This document shows positions 20,694 to 29,641 of a stretch of 64,000 nt of DNA, one piece after another. Position numbers and translations under genes: made by a program. The stretch covers positions 1-64,000 of the forward strand of contig NZ_FRAR01000016.1 in assembly GCF_900142375.1 (NCBI RefSeq), given 5' to 3'. The stretch is from Desulforamulus aeronauticus DSM 10349. Its GTDB lineage: Bacteria > Bacillota > Desulfotomaculia > Desulfotomaculales > Desulfotomaculaceae. Under the pieces are notes generated by a model. That model saw only the letters and a program-made list of their open reading frames with translations, had not been told where the DNA came from and searched no databases. Position 1 is the first letter of the stretch, and each line of letters starts with the position of its first letter.

Positions 20694-21175
20694 TATTCAT
20701 TTGAAATTTTAGGTGAATACTTTTTTTCAGCACACCTAAGCGCTTCTTGATAAACGTTTTGGATTGGCACACCATATTGCAAAGCTATCTTTTTACAATG
20801 CTCAAACTCAGGGGTTATACGAAGAATGGGTTGATTTTGTGCCAAACGAGCTATTTTTACGGTTATCTCACCGAAGGAGGTAGTAACCGTTATCATTTCT
20901 CTGAAAAGGGTTCGACGGTTTTGGTAACTAATTCTCACTCCCAAAGAAGAGGTATCTTGCAAAATTAGCAGGCTAAATTTTTCTTCATCTTCTTGTTTAC
21001 ACAGAACAGTAAGTTTTATACCGGGCCTACCTTTTTTCATAATAATAGGTGTAAGAAAAACATCGATAGCCCCCTGTTGCATCATTTTTTCCATTACAAA
21101 GGGGTAGAATTCTGGATTCATATCATCTATATTTGTTTCGATAGTACATATTTCGTTATAAGTTTGCGTGTACAA
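20693..21175 (-). CDS. larC2: LarC C-terminal domain protein (nickel insertion), LarC2-like
   Basis: About 160 residues matching only the C-terminal part of LarC (DUF111), from TNIDDMNPEFYPFVMEKMMQQGAIDVFLTPIIMKKGRPG to ITPEFEHCKKIALQYGVPIQNVYQEAL. LarC inserts nickel into the pincer cofactor of lactate racemase. In Lactobacillus the N- and C-terminal parts are joined by a frameshift; here no N-terminal part is found upstream. Start set at the TTG at 21175 with GAGGTG before it; an ATG at 21238 is also in frame. Could be a stand-alone C-terminal unit or a remnant. Confidence 0.75.
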   Translation of the reverse strand: MYTQTYNEICTIETNIDDMNPEFYPFVMEKMMQQGAIDVFLTPIIMKKGRPGIKLTVLCKQEDEEKFSLLILQDTSSLGVRISYQNRRTLFREMITVTTSFGEITVKIARLAQNQPILRITPEFEHCKKIALQYGVPIQNVYQEALRCAEKKYSPKISNE

Positions 21176-21194
21176 AAAAACACCTCGTTTTCTA

Positions 21195-21222
21195 TTGAAG
21201 ATCGTGATAAATTTGGTATAAT
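21195..21222 (+). promoter_or_regulatory. SigA-type promoter
   Basis: TTGAAG (21195-21200), 16 bases, TATAAT (21217-21222). Points toward the DUF4446 gene at 21455; it overlaps the 5' end region of the divergent larC-like gene. Confidence 0.5.
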
Positions 21223-21296
21223 ATTCCTCGTATGCCAATTATCCATTATTATGATGACATTATGATTATGCCATACTAACGATATCTATCCAGCAC

Positions 21297-21409
21297 TTTT
21301 AGAAAGCATAAGAAAAACTAAGGCTGCCGCTTGCGTCTAAAGACTTGACGTACCCTATAGGGCATAACCTAAAGGTCACAAGTAAACAAGCCAAGTTTTT
21401 AATAAATAG
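21297..21409 (+). repeat. Dispersed element, diverged copy with insertion
   Basis: Contains AAACTAAGGCTGCCGC, GCGTCTAAAGACTTG and CCAAGTTTT of the element, but about 45 extra bases (including GACGTACCCTATAGGG) separate the two arms of hairpin 2, and hairpin 1 is lost. Confidence 0.6.
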
Positions 21410-21454
21410 TATAACGAAAATAAATTGTATAGTCTAAATAAAGGTGGTAATTAA

Positions 21455-21955
21455 GTGACTGACTTTTTTCAAATAATCCAAACGAATGCAGCACCCTTAC
21501 TATTAATAATGGCCTTTATGCTTCTTTTCCTTTTATTGGCTCAAATAATCTTATTTCGGCGCTTTAAAGATGTTAGTAGAAGATATAAACTTCTTACCAG
21601 AGGTCCCAGTGGAGCTGATTTAGAACAAATTTTACAACAGTATGCCGGAGATATGGCAAAACTGGAACAAAGGGAAGAGGAAATACGGCAGGAGCAAGAA
21701 AAACAAAAGGAACAAGTAGCGGAGTGTATCCATAATCCGGGTCTGATAAGATTCAATGCCTTTGATAATATGGGCAGTGATTTAAGTTTTTCATTAGCTA
21801 TGTTGGACCGTCGAGGTGATGGTGTGGTATTAACCGGACTCTACGGTCGGGATGAAACTAGAGTTTATGCCAAACCAGTACGTAAGGGTACTTCCGATTA
21901 TAGCTTGACCGCAGAAGAAATGAAAGCAGTCCAAAGCAGCCTTGAAAAAATTTGA
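21455..21955 (+). CDS. DUF4446 family membrane-anchored protein
   Basis: 166 residues: one N-terminal membrane span (LLLIMAFMLLFLLLAQIILF, 15-34), a coiled-coil (EQILQQYAGDMAKLEQREEEIRQEQEKQ) and a C-terminal domain LIRFNAFDNMGSDLSFSLAMLDRRGDGVVLTGLYGRDETRVYAKPV typical of DUF4446. Role unknown; common near parB in spore formers. GTG start with GGTGG upstream. Confidence 0.88.
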   Translation: MTDFFQIIQTNAAPLLLIMAFMLLFLLLAQIILFRRFKDVSRRYKLLTRGPSGADLEQILQQYAGDMAKLEQREEEIRQEQEKQKEQVAECIHNPGLIRFNAFDNMGSDLSFSLAMLDRRGDGVVLTGLYGRDETRVYAKPVRKGTSDYSLTAEEMKAVQSSLEKI

Positions 21956-21970
21956 ATAAGAAAACTTCTT

Positions 21971-22003
21971 AAACTCCACCTTACTTATATAAGGAGGGGT
22001 TTA
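21971..22003 (+). promoter_or_regulatory. Hairpin sequestering the ribosome binding site
   Basis: AAACTCCACCTTA pairs with TAAGGAGGGGTTT (12 of 13 positions) across the loop CTTATA. The 3' arm contains the AAGGAGG ribosome binding site of the next gene, whose TTG start is at 22006. It could be a terminator of the upstream gene or a translational switch. Confidence 0.6.
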
Positions 22004-22005
22004 TT

Positions 22006-22647
22006 TTGTTTAAGAATAGGCTAGATGCTGGTCAGAGGCTCGGAGAAACTCTTAAAGAAATTAATATTACCGAAGGTATTGTGCTAGCCATTCCCCGGGG
22101 AGGAGTAGTAATCGGGGCACAAATTTGCCAAATATTGGGGTATCAATTGGATATTATTATTCCCAAAAAAGTAGGGCTACCTTATCAACCAGAGGTAGCC
22201 ATTGGTGCAGTTACCGAAGATGGTACTGCTATATATAATCAAGACCTGTTAAAGCGATTTGATATTACAGAGCATGACTTAGAACCGACAGTACAAAATG
22301 TTATCAGAGAAATCAAAAGAAGAATGATTGTATACAGAGGTACCGATAAGTCACTGAATTTAGTAAAGAAAGATGTAATTTTAGTGGATGATGGTATTGC
22401 CACTGGAGCCACCATTTTGGCAGCCCTTAAGTCTTTAAAAAATTCCGGTTGCAGGTCTATTACATTGGCGGTAGCCGTTGCGCCGCCCGATACGTTGGCA
22501 AGGTTACGAAAAGAGGTAGATCATTTGCTTTGTCTCCTGGCAGAAGAGCCATTTTATGCGGTGGGGCAATTTTATAGGGATTTTGATCAAGTAAATGACG
22601 ATGAAGTAATTAGGTTATTACAGAATGCTAAGTGCTGTGTTAAATAA
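22006..22647 (+). CDS. Phosphoribosyltransferase-fold protein
   Basis: 213 residues, type I PRTase fold with the PRPP loop VILVDDGIATGATILAAL (near 125-142) and N-terminal AIPRGGVVIGAQICQILG. Belongs to the stand-alone PRTase family related to those fused to hydrolases; substrate unknown. TTG start at 22006. Its ribosome binding site lies in a hairpin, and a bidirectional terminator follows. Confidence 0.82.
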   Translation: MFKNRLDAGQRLGETLKEINITEGIVLAIPRGGVVIGAQICQILGYQLDIIIPKKVGLPYQPEVAIGAVTEDGTAIYNQDLLKRFDITEHDLEPTVQNVIREIKRRMIVYRGTDKSLNLVKKDVILVDDGIATGATILAALKSLKNSGCRSITLAVAVAPPDTLARLRKEVDHLLCLLAEEPFYAVGQFYRDFDQVNDDEVIRLLQNAKCCVK

Positions 22648-22679
22648 GAGAATCCCGGTTAGCAACACCGGGATTCTCT
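22647..22679. terminator. Bidirectional terminator
   Basis: AGAGAATCCCGGT-TAGCAAC-ACCGGGATTCTCT, 13-bp perfect stem, followed by GGTTTTT. Shared by the convergent phosphoribosyltransferase and yyaC genes; the yyaC stop lies in it. Confidence 0.85.
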
Positions 22680-23267
22680 GGTTTTTAGTATATGGGCTGT
22701 TTGAATTAATCCCTCGGTTATGAGATTAGCCAGACGCATCACCAAATTAAGACGGGTATTTTGTAAGACGAGGTATTCCATAAAGCCACCTACATTTACA
22801 ACACCGGTAATATTTAATTGCCCCACGGCGGGAAGGTTTTTGTTTACCCCTGCACCAGGAGCCAAGGAACCGGCAGCTATATTGACACAACCCACGTTCT
22901 CCAAGTGCCCTAGACAGGCATCTATGGCGATAATAACGGCATCGGGATGGGTAGCTTCAATTGCTGTAAGCCGATCATTCATATTACTGGCGTGAACGGG
23001 TTCGTCCAAGGTTCCGTAGACCGTAAAGCCATGATTTGTGCAGCCGGTCATCTTTGTGCCAACCAAGGGTCCGAGGCAATCACCCGTTGATCGGTCGGTA
23101 CCGATACAGACAATCACAACATCTTTTTCCTCATTCACACCAAATTCCTGAAGTCGGGTGGCTAAATCCCGACTAAAGTTATCAATAGCGAGGGTGTCCT
23201 CGACACTGATTCTCGTTTTAGGGGGTAACATAGATTGCTGCTGTAGGGTATTTATAGTAACTGACAT
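22659..23267 (-). CDS. yyaC: Spore protease YyaC-like protein (DUF1256)
   Basis: About 202 residues, with IVCIGTDRSTGDCLGPLVGTKM and IAIDACLGHLENVGCVNIAAGSLAPGAGVNKNLPAVGQLNITGVVN, hallmark of YyaC, a sporulation-associated protein related to the GPR/HybD protease fold. Start at ATG 23267 (GAGGAAG upstream) rather than the ATG at 23291. Its presence supports an endospore-forming host. Confidence 0.9.
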   Translation of the reverse strand: MSVTINTLQQQSMLPPKTRISVEDTLAIDNFSRDLATRLQEFGVNEEKDVVIVCIGTDRSTGDCLGPLVGTKMTGCTNHGFTVYGTLDEPVHASNMNDRLTAIEATHPDAVIIAIDACLGHLENVGCVNIAAGSLAPGAGVNKNLPAVGQLNITGVVNVGGFMEYLVLQNTRLNLVMRLANLITEGLIQTAHILKTRESRCC

Positions 23268-23410
23268 ACCTTCACTTCCTCTCACAGACAACTACCTATA
23301 TTTATTCCCCACTAACCACCTAAATATTCCAACCAGTGAATGTTTTTTATAAAAAAGCATATATCTAGGAAGAAAATGGTCTAGTGTCTTTAGATATAAG
23401 GAGAGCCATC

Positions 23411-24466
23411 ATGACAAAAACGAATGATCTATGGTTATTAGTCAGGTTAGTAGCCACCTATGTGGGGGCAGTCATTGGCGCAGGCTTTGCTTCAGGGCAA
23501 GAAATATTGCAGTTCTTTATCTTGTATGGCTACCAGGGGCTCCTGGGTACGGCATTGGCTAGTATTCTATTTGCTTATTTGGGTGCTTTAGTACTTTATT
23601 TAAGTGTAAAATTAAGGGCAGGCAGCTACCAAGAGGTACTCAACTATTTAATGGGCTCCTGGGCTGGAAGATTTATGGATATCCTGAGTTTATTTATGTT
23701 GGCTGGTGGCTTGGGAGTTATGTTGGCTGGCAGCGGAGCGGTGGTTGAGGAATATTTGGGAATTAGCCGATGGATAGGCATTGGTATATCCTTAGGCATT
23801 GTTATCACGGTTATATTTCATGGGCTGCAGGGTTTATTAACGATTAATGTAATACTGGTACCGGTAAAACTCCTGGGTGTTTGTCTTATTGCCTCCCTAG
23901 CTTTAGCCTATCATGGACTACCTGAACAACTTGTCATAGTTCCATCCCAAGGGATAGGAGGTCACTGGTGGGGCTCCAGTATACTCTATGTTTCCTTTAA
24001 TATGGTGGTACCGTTGGCAGTACTGGCTTCTATGGGAAGGTATACTACTAAAAAAATAGCCATTTATGCAGGAATACTCGGGGGACTTGCTTTGGGTGGA
24101 GCTGTGACTCTGGTAACGTTAGCTGGCTTAGCTTTTTATCCGGCGGTGACAGAGTATGAAGTTCCTATGTTATATCTGGCTTCCCAAGTTAGTGTGTATC
24201 TGCGGCCCTTATTTGCCCTTTTAATTTGGTTAGCGATCCTAACTACCGCTGTGGCCAATGCTCACGGATTTGCCAGTAGACTGGCACCGACAAGCGGTAG
24301 GTGGTATCGTATTTACGGGATTGCAGTTTGCCTTCTTGTCTTACCTTTAACCAGTTTAAATTTTTCATCATTAGTAAAGAGTGTATATCCTTTGTTTGGA
24401 TATGCTGGTCTGGTAATGCTAACAGCTCTTTTAGTGGTTCCTGTAGGAAAGTCCCTACGGAGGTAA
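23411..24466 (+). CDS. YkvI family membrane protein
   Basis: About 351 residues, around ten hydrophobic segments, N-terminal YVGAVIGAGFASGQEILQFFILYG with the LeuT-like APC-fold Gly-rich helix 1. YkvI proteins are transporter-like with unknown substrate. Start at ATG 23411 with AAGGAG at 7 bases. Confidence 0.88.
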   Translation: MTKTNDLWLLVRLVATYVGAVIGAGFASGQEILQFFILYGYQGLLGTALASILFAYLGALVLYLSVKLRAGSYQEVLNYLMGSWAGRFMDILSLFMLAGGLGVMLAGSGAVVEEYLGISRWIGIGISLGIVITVIFHGLQGLLTINVILVPVKLLGVCLIASLALAYHGLPEQLVIVPSQGIGGHWWGSSILYVSFNMVVPLAVLASMGRYTTKKIAIYAGILGGLALGGAVTLVTLAGLAFYPAVTEYEVPMLYLASQVSVYLRPLFALLIWLAILTTAVANAHGFASRLAPTSGRWYRIYGIAVCLLVLPLTSLNFSSLVKSVYPLFGYAGLVMLTALLVVPVGKSLRR

Positions 24467-24625
24467 TAGCATAAGAAAAGGAAGGAATATTAAATCCAGG
24501 CAGCGAACAAAAAGAGGGTGACTCTATTAAAGTGTAGGTAAGTTTGTCAGGGCAAACCAGACAATTCTTATATCTACCAACCAACATTGTCCATCAGAAA
24601 ATATTGCAGGATATGATGTGTCAAT

Positions 24626-25420
24626 ATGTTTAAACCGGAGGTGGAAGTCTTCAACTGGTTGGATTATTTTTTTATTTTTCTATGCCTTCTAACAACCTGG
24701 CGGGGATTTTGCTCCGGGCTTTTTATGGGGATTATTCGATTAGTGATTATGCTGGTCTCCTTTGCCGGGGCAGTTCTTTACTACCATAAATTGTCGGAAT
24801 GGTTGGCTCAGGAATGGGGTTGGGCAGACAGCTTGGCCCAAATTGTTAAACCGTTGGTGAAATTGCCAGAACCTTTTAACAGCCCGGAAATAGTAAAAAT
24901 GCCTGTAAATCTGCTGCAAAAAATTAGTGCTCAAATTCCTCTGCCGGCTCCCTGGTCCGATATTATTAACCAGTTGGGGCAATCGGGTTCCCATCAAACA
25001 GTGGGACAGGCTGTAAATTTAATGCTGGCCCAGGGATTGCTTAATATCTTGGCTTTTTTACTTATTTTCTTCCTTATTAAATGGTTGTTAAATTTTATTG
25101 CCTCCCTTGTGGCTACCCTAATACGTTTTAGTCCCCTGGGGCCGGTGGATAGGTTGGTCGGTTTGGCTGTGGGTTTTGTCACCGGCTTGGTGATTATACT
25201 GGCCTTAATAACGGTACTAATCCCCTTACAGGTTCCCTTAGCTCTGTTGGGAGCAGATGGATTACTAGGAACGTTGGAGAAAGGTATAGCTGGTTCATCC
25301 ATCATTAAAGAGTTTGCTCCCTTGGTTGCTGATCTAAAGATACTGCCTCCTCTGTTACCGGACTTTAGTAGTCAATACTTATTTAAGTATATTTATACTA
25401 AACCAGGTACAGAGATATAG
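24626..25420 (+). CDS. CvpA family membrane protein
   Basis: 264 residues with four hydrophobic segments: NWLDYFFIFLCLLTTWRGFCSGLFMGIIRLVIMLVSFAG at the N-terminus and FSPLGPVDRLVGLAVGFVTGLVIILALITVLIP after a soluble loop. The GxxxG-rich last part (PVDRLVGLAVGFVTG) is the CvpA pattern. Function in Firmicutes uncertain. The preceding 160-base gap has no recognised feature. Confidence 0.8.
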   Translation: MFKPEVEVFNWLDYFFIFLCLLTTWRGFCSGLFMGIIRLVIMLVSFAGAVLYYHKLSEWLAQEWGWADSLAQIVKPLVKLPEPFNSPEIVKMPVNLLQKISAQIPLPAPWSDIINQLGQSGSHQTVGQAVNLMLAQGLLNILAFLLIFFLIKWLLNFIASLVATLIRFSPLGPVDRLVGLAVGFVTGLVIILALITVLIPLQVPLALLGADGLLGTLEKGIAGSSIIKEFAPLVADLKILPPLLPDFSSQYLFKYIYTKPGTEI

Positions 25421-25483
25421 TCTAATAATAATGGTGCGTTGGGTAATAATAAATGAGTCTATAAAAACAGGGGGATTTTACTA

Positions 25484-26872
25484 ATGATGAAGCAAGAGCT
25501 TGCATATACTCGTAAGAATGTTTGGACTCAAGCAGAGGGCGGCTTAATACAAGAGATAATGTCTTTTGCCGAAGAGTATAAATTATTTTTGAGCAATGTA
25601 AAAACGGAACGCAGTTGTTTTAAACACTTGGTTAACATCGCGATGAGCCAAGGTTTTCGGCCCGTGGAAGGAGTTCAGCAGGTAAGGTCCGGAGACAAGG
25701 TATTGATTACCGGACATAACAAAGTAGTAGCCTTGGCAGTGATAGGTCAAGAAGGGCTAGACAAAGGTATTACGCTAATTGGCTCCCATACAGATGTTCC
25801 AAGATTAGATTTAAAGCCAAATCCACTCTATGAGGAACAAGGACTCGCCTTTTTAAAAACCCACTATTATGGTGGTATCAAAAAGTATCACTGGGTAGCC
25901 ATTCCCTTGGCTCTGCATGGCGTTGTTTATAAAGCTGATGGCCAAGCGGTAGAGGTTTCCATTGGTGACCGGCCGGGAGATCCGGTGTTTACTATTACCG
26001 ATTTACTACCTCACTTGGCTAAGGATCAAATGGTTAAAAAAGTAACTGAGTTTCTGGAAGGCGAGCAGTTAAATCTTTTAATTGGTGGGATACCCCTAAA
26101 GGATGAAAAGGACCAAGCGGTGAAGATGAATATCCTTCATATCCTACACCAAAACTACGGAATTACTGAGGAAGATTTTATTAGTGCGGAACTGGAGGCG
26201 GTACCGGCTGGGCCGGCTCACGATATAGGTTTTGATCGTAGTCTGGTGGGTGCCTATGGACAAGATGACAGAGTTTGTGTTTATACGTCCCTAAGGGCCA
26301 TTTTGGCAACGGTTAACCCCAAGCGTACTGCGGTGGCTTTATTTATTGATAAGGAAGAAATTGGAAGTACTGGAAATACAGGCATGAATGGAAGATTTTT
26401 GCAAAATACCATAGCGGAAATTGGCTGTCGGTTGAACCCTCATTATAATGAACTGGCCCTTTATCGAACCTTTGCCCGTTCTCAAGCCCTTTCTGCCGAT
26501 GTGACCGCGGGCATCGATCCCAACTTTGAGGGGGTATTGGAAAAACATAATGCAGCCAAAATTGGCGGTGGTGTGGTGATTACTAAGTATACCGGCGCCA
26601 AAGGGAAATATCACACAAATGATGCCAGTGCCGAATATGTGGCCTATCTAAGAAGGCTACTGAACGAAAATAAAATTACCTGGCAAACCGGTGAACTGGG
26701 CAAAGTGGACCAGGGGGGTGGAGGTACCATTGCCCATATTATTGCGGAGTTGGGCTTTGAAGTAATTGATTGCGGAGTTCCCCTGTTGTCTATGCATGCA
26801 CCCTTGGAAGTGGCCAGCAAGGGCGATATCTATGAATGTTATAGAACCTATAAGGCGTTCTTTGGTGCGTAA
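25484..26872 (+). CDS. M18 family zinc aminopeptidase
   Basis: 462 residues. Metal ligands lie in GSHTDVPRLDLKP, DKEEIGSTGNTGMNGRF, DVTAGIDPNFEG and LLSMHAPLEVASKGDIYE, all typical of M18 aminopeptidase I. Cytosolic removal of N-terminal residues, often acidic or hydrophobic. ATG start (25484/25487) with AGGGGG upstream. Confidence 0.93.
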   Translation: MMKQELAYTRKNVWTQAEGGLIQEIMSFAEEYKLFLSNVKTERSCFKHLVNIAMSQGFRPVEGVQQVRSGDKVLITGHNKVVALAVIGQEGLDKGITLIGSHTDVPRLDLKPNPLYEEQGLAFLKTHYYGGIKKYHWVAIPLALHGVVYKADGQAVEVSIGDRPGDPVFTITDLLPHLAKDQMVKKVTEFLEGEQLNLLIGGIPLKDEKDQAVKMNILHILHQNYGITEEDFISAELEAVPAGPAHDIGFDRSLVGAYGQDDRVCVYTSLRAILATVNPKRTAVALFIDKEEIGSTGNTGMNGRFLQNTIAEIGCRLNPHYNELALYRTFARSQALSADVTAGIDPNFEGVLEKHNAAKIGGGVVITKYTGAKGKYHTNDASAEYVAYLRRLLNENKITWQTGELGKVDQGGGGTIAHIIAELGFEVIDCGVPLLSMHAPLEVASKGDIYECYRTYKAFFGA

Positions 26873-26904
26873 CAGTTGTTGAGGAAAGGGAGAAGGAGAA
26901 GTTA

Positions 26905-27771
26905 ATGGATATAACAACATGGAAGGATTGGTTTATAAGCCTTTACACCCTCCAAGATGTCCAACTGGCACTAACGGCTACCATCCGAATAATTACTACT
27001 CTGATACTAGCTAAACTGCTAATTTACTTTGGGACTAAAATAATTGAAAGATTGTTCATCTCTAAACCCGGTAAGTTTATTGCTGATAACCGCCCTCAGA
27101 CCCTTAGTGGTTTGTTAAAAAGTGTACTACGGTATGTAGTCTATTTTGTAGCTGGTATGTCCATCATTGAGATATTTGTTCCCAATGCTGCCAAAACCAT
27201 TTTGGCTGGAGCTGGTATCCTTGGTTTAGCCGTAGGTTTTGGGGCCCAAAACCTGGTGCGAGATGTTATTACAGGATTTTTTATTCTATTTGAAGATCAA
27301 TACCAAGTGGGGGAATATGTAACTTTGGCCGGTGTTACTGGCATAGTGGAAGAAATAGGGTTGCGGGTTACCAAAATACGTGAATTCGGTGGTCAGTTAC
27401 ATATTATCCCCAATGGAACTATTAGCCACGTAGCCAATTATAATCGCGGCGCTATGCTGGCTCAAGTGGAAGTAGGCATTTCCTACGAGGAGAACGTGGA
27501 TAAAGCCACGGCAGTTTTAAAGACCATGTGCCAGGAGTTTGCAAAAATCTGGGCAGAGGATTTAGTAGAAGGCCCCGATGTGTTAGGTGTGGTAAGATTT
27601 GGCGAGTCCGAGGTGGTAATTCGAATTACCTGTAAAACCAAGGCCATGCGGCAATGGGAGATTGAGCGTCAGTTAAGAAAGTTGGTTAAAGAAACCTTTG
27701 ATCGGGAAGGCATAGAAATTCCGCACTCCCGCCGGGTACTACTATCTAATGGAGGTGCAGAGGGTGCATAA
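26905..27771 (+). CDS. mscS: Small-conductance mechanosensitive channel MscS family
   Basis: 288 residues: three N-terminal hydrophobic segments, pore helix AAKTILAGAGILGLAVGFGAQNLVRDVITGFFILFEDQYQVGEYV, then the beta domain VEEIGLRVTKIREFGGQLHIIPNGTI and C-terminal cytosolic domain. ATG start with AGAAGGAG upstream. Its last 8 bases overlap the DUF951 gene. Confidence 0.94.
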   Translation: MDITTWKDWFISLYTLQDVQLALTATIRIITTLILAKLLIYFGTKIIERLFISKPGKFIADNRPQTLSGLLKSVLRYVVYFVAGMSIIEIFVPNAAKTILAGAGILGLAVGFGAQNLVRDVITGFFILFEDQYQVGEYVTLAGVTGIVEEIGLRVTKIREFGGQLHIIPNGTISHVANYNRGAMLAQVEVGISYEENVDKATAVLKTMCQEFAKIWAEDLVEGPDVLGVVRFGESEVVIRITCKTKAMRQWEIERQLRKLVKETFDREGIEIPHSRRVLLSNGGAEGA

Positions 27772-27955
27772 ATTTCAAGTGGGCGATGTGGTACGAACCC
27801 GTAAGCCTCACCCCTGCGGTAACGATACCTGGGAAGTAATGCGTACAGGGGTGGATTTTCGCATTAAATGTCAGAAATGCGGCCGGGTGCTGATGCTGCC
27901 CCGACCCAAATTTGAGAAAAGTGTGAAGGCGGTAATTAGTAGTTGTGAAGGATAA
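27764..27955 (+). CDS. DUF951 family protein
   Basis: 63 residues, VHKFQVGDVVRTRKPHPCGNDTWEVMRTGVDFRIKCQKCGRVLMLPRPKFEKSVK in pattern, with Cys residues (HPCG, CQKCG) that may bind zinc. DUF951 genes regularly lie just before rpsF in Firmicutes. GTG at 27764 follows GGAGGTGCAGAG; overlap with mscS. Confidence 0.88.
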   Translation: MHKFQVGDVVRTRKPHPCGNDTWEVMRTGVDFRIKCQKCGRVLMLPRPKFEKSVKAVISSCEG

Positions 27956-27994
27956 CACCCTACCAAACAAGCTTTTAGCAGCAGATATAAAAAA

Positions 27995-28016
27995 GCAACT
28001 TATAAAATAAAGTTGC
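27995..28016 (+). terminator. Hairpin after DUF951 gene
   Basis: GCAACTT...AAGTTGC, 7-bp stem, weak T-run. Overlaps the -35 element of the rpsF promoter. Confidence 0.45.
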
Positions 28017-28041
28017 CCTTTCGACACAAAGATGATATAAT
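28013..28041 (+). promoter_or_regulatory. rpsF operon promoter
   Basis: TTGCCC (28013-28018), 17 bases, TATAAT (28036-28041). Confidence 0.7.
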
Positions 28042-28046
28042 CTTAC

Positions 28047-28105
28047 AGTGCCTTTATAGGCAGATTTTCCCCCTGCTCTACCGAAGGGGTAGGGCCGTTA
28101 GTCCG
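28047..28105 (+). promoter_or_regulatory. Candidate rpsF leader (S6:S18 binding)
   Basis: Between promoter and rpsF the leader can form TGCC...GGCA and a second hairpin CTACC-GAAG-GGTAG region with flanking CCC/GGG and CCG tracts. S6:S18 autoregulatory leaders with CCG-containing hairpins are known before rpsF; match here is by eye only. Confidence 0.4.
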
Positions 28106-28125
28106 GAGGGAGGAGGTGAACTGTA

Positions 28126-28413
28126 GTGCGCAATTATGAAGTGATGTACATCATCAAACCCGAAACCGAAGATGAAAAAGTAACTGCTATTATGGAAAGA
28201 TTTAAAGGCCTAGTGGAAGAAAGAGGCGCCGAAGTTACCAAGCTAGACAAATGGGGTAAGCGTCGCCTGGCTTATGAAATCAACCATATCAAAGAAGGCA
28301 TTTACGTTTTAATGCAGTTTAAAGCAGATGCTGCTACTGCTGCTGAAATGGATCGGGTTATGAAGATTAACGACGACATCTTTCGCCACATGATCACTCG
28401 TGAAGAAGAATAG
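28126..28413 (+). CDS. rpsF: 30S ribosomal protein S6
   Basis: 95 residues, MRNYEVMYIIKPETEDEKV... with DKWGKRRLAYEINHIKEGIYVLMQF, the S6 signature. GTG start after GGAGGTG. First gene of the rpsF-ssb-rpsR operon. Confidence 0.97.
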   Translation: MRNYEVMYIIKPETEDEKVTAIMERFKGLVEERGAEVTKLDKWGKRRLAYEINHIKEGIYVLMQFKADAATAAEMDRVMKINDDIFRHMITREEE

Positions 28414-28438
28414 ATTATGTAAATAGGCGGTGTTGAAA

Positions 28439-28846
28439 ATGCTCAATAAGATCATATTAATTGGGCGCCTAACCCGTGATCCTGAACTTCGCTACACAAC
28501 AAACGGTATTGCCGTAGCTAAGTTAAATTTGGCTGTTGATCGTCCTCATATCAATAGGGAGAGAGAAAAAGAGACGGATTTTATAGATGTTGTGGTATGG
28601 CAAAAATTAGCTGAAACCTGTGCCAATAATTTAGGTAAAGGTCGCTTAGTTGCTGTAGATGGCCGACTGCAAATCCGCTCTTATGACGATAACCAGGGAG
28701 TGCGCCGCAAAGCAGCAGAAGTGGTTGCTGAAAATATTCGGTTTCTTGATTGGCCCAAAGATCGGGAAAACCAGGGTAGCAGCAGCTCCACGAACAGCGG
28801 CTTTGCCAGCGAAATTAGCTTTAATGGAGATGACATACCGTTTTAG
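28439..28846 (+). CDS. ssb: Single-stranded DNA-binding protein
   Basis: 135 residues: OB fold MLNKIILIGRLTRDPELRYTTNGIAVAKLNLAVDRP, and acidic C-terminal tip GDDIPF that recruits replication partners. Start at ATG 28439 after GGCGGTG, rather than the TTG at 28430. Between rpsF and rpsR, the usual place. Confidence 0.97.
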   Translation: MLNKIILIGRLTRDPELRYTTNGIAVAKLNLAVDRPHINREREKETDFIDVVVWQKLAETCANNLGKGRLVAVDGRLQIRSYDDNQGVRRKAAEVVAENIRFLDWPKDRENQGSSSSTNSGFASEISFNGDDIPF

Positions 28847-28894
28847 GGTTAGACAAGCTTTTTAAAAACGGTACCCCAGTAAGGAGGGAATACT

Positions 28895-29128
28895 TTGAAA
28901 CGTGAGCGTGGACGCAGAGGCAAAAGGCGCGTTTGCAGCTTCTGTGTAGATAAAGCTACTGCTATTGATTATAAAGAAATTCCTAAGCTTAAGAAATACG
29001 TTACCGAGCGCGGTAAAATTTTACCCCGTCGTATTTCTGGCAACTGTGCACATCATCAACGCATACTAACAGTTGCTATCAAGAGAGCTCGTAACATTGC
29101 TTTACTGCCTTTTTCAACAGAATCTTAA
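28895..29128 (+). CDS. rpsR: 30S ribosomal protein S18
   Basis: 77 residues with [40 protein letters not shown]. It carries CSFC and a further Cys (GNCAHHQ), the zinc-binding type of S18. TTG start after AAGGAGG. Confidence 0.97.
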   Translation: MKRERGRRGKRRVCSFCVDKATAIDYKEIPKLKKYVTERGKILPRRISGNCAHHQRILTVAIKRARNIALLPFSTES

Positions 29129-29134
29129 GAAACA

Positions 29135-29165
29135 AAAAAGAATGGGGATTTTCCCATTCTTTTTT
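29135..29165 (+). terminator. Terminator after rpsR
   Basis: AAAAAGAATGGGGA and TTCCCATTCTTTTT, hairpin with T-run. Ends the conserved housekeeping block; the accessory block begins beyond it. Confidence 0.85.
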
Positions 29166-29317
29166 ATTGTCTACTATATTATTTATTGTTGATTTTATAG
29201 TTGCGATGGTTTTAGATGCAGAGATTTCGAGATAATTTATCATATAGTTTAAATCAAATTGAAAAAAATCTGTTAATTATGGTTAATATGTAGAACTTTT
29301 GTAGCAAAGAACAACCA

Positions 29318-29392
29318 TTTGATATAAAAGAAAGACTAGAGTAGGGCATACGTGATCAACTAATGTAGCATTTGATACAAAAGTCTATCAAA
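29318..29392 (+). promoter_or_regulatory. Putative enhancer sites for the sigma-54 activator
   Basis: GATACAAAAGTCTATC at 29374-29389, also framed as TTTGATA-N8-TATCAAA (29371-29392), and a weaker GATATAAAAGAAAGAC at 29321-29336. The same 16-base pattern occurs four times upstream of hypF. Distance to the sigma-54 promoter is about 280 bases, normal for upstream activating sites. The rest of 29166-29640 has no gene that I can see. Confidence 0.6.
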
Positions 29393-29641
29393 TAATAACA
29401 CTGAAATACCCCCTTTAAGCCGTAAGTGATTAACATATGTATCTTTATCAAAAGTTAAATTCTTAGTGACAATTTATATTGTCGAAATTAATAGGTGTAT
29501 CTTCTAAATGAAGATGCTTAAATCGTACGAAATAGGGTTTGCATGATAAATAAATAACAAAAAGGGTTAATTTTATTGTGAAATTAAACATTACTGCAAT
29601 CAATTGTGTCGAGAATATTTAAAAAAATATAATATTTCCTT

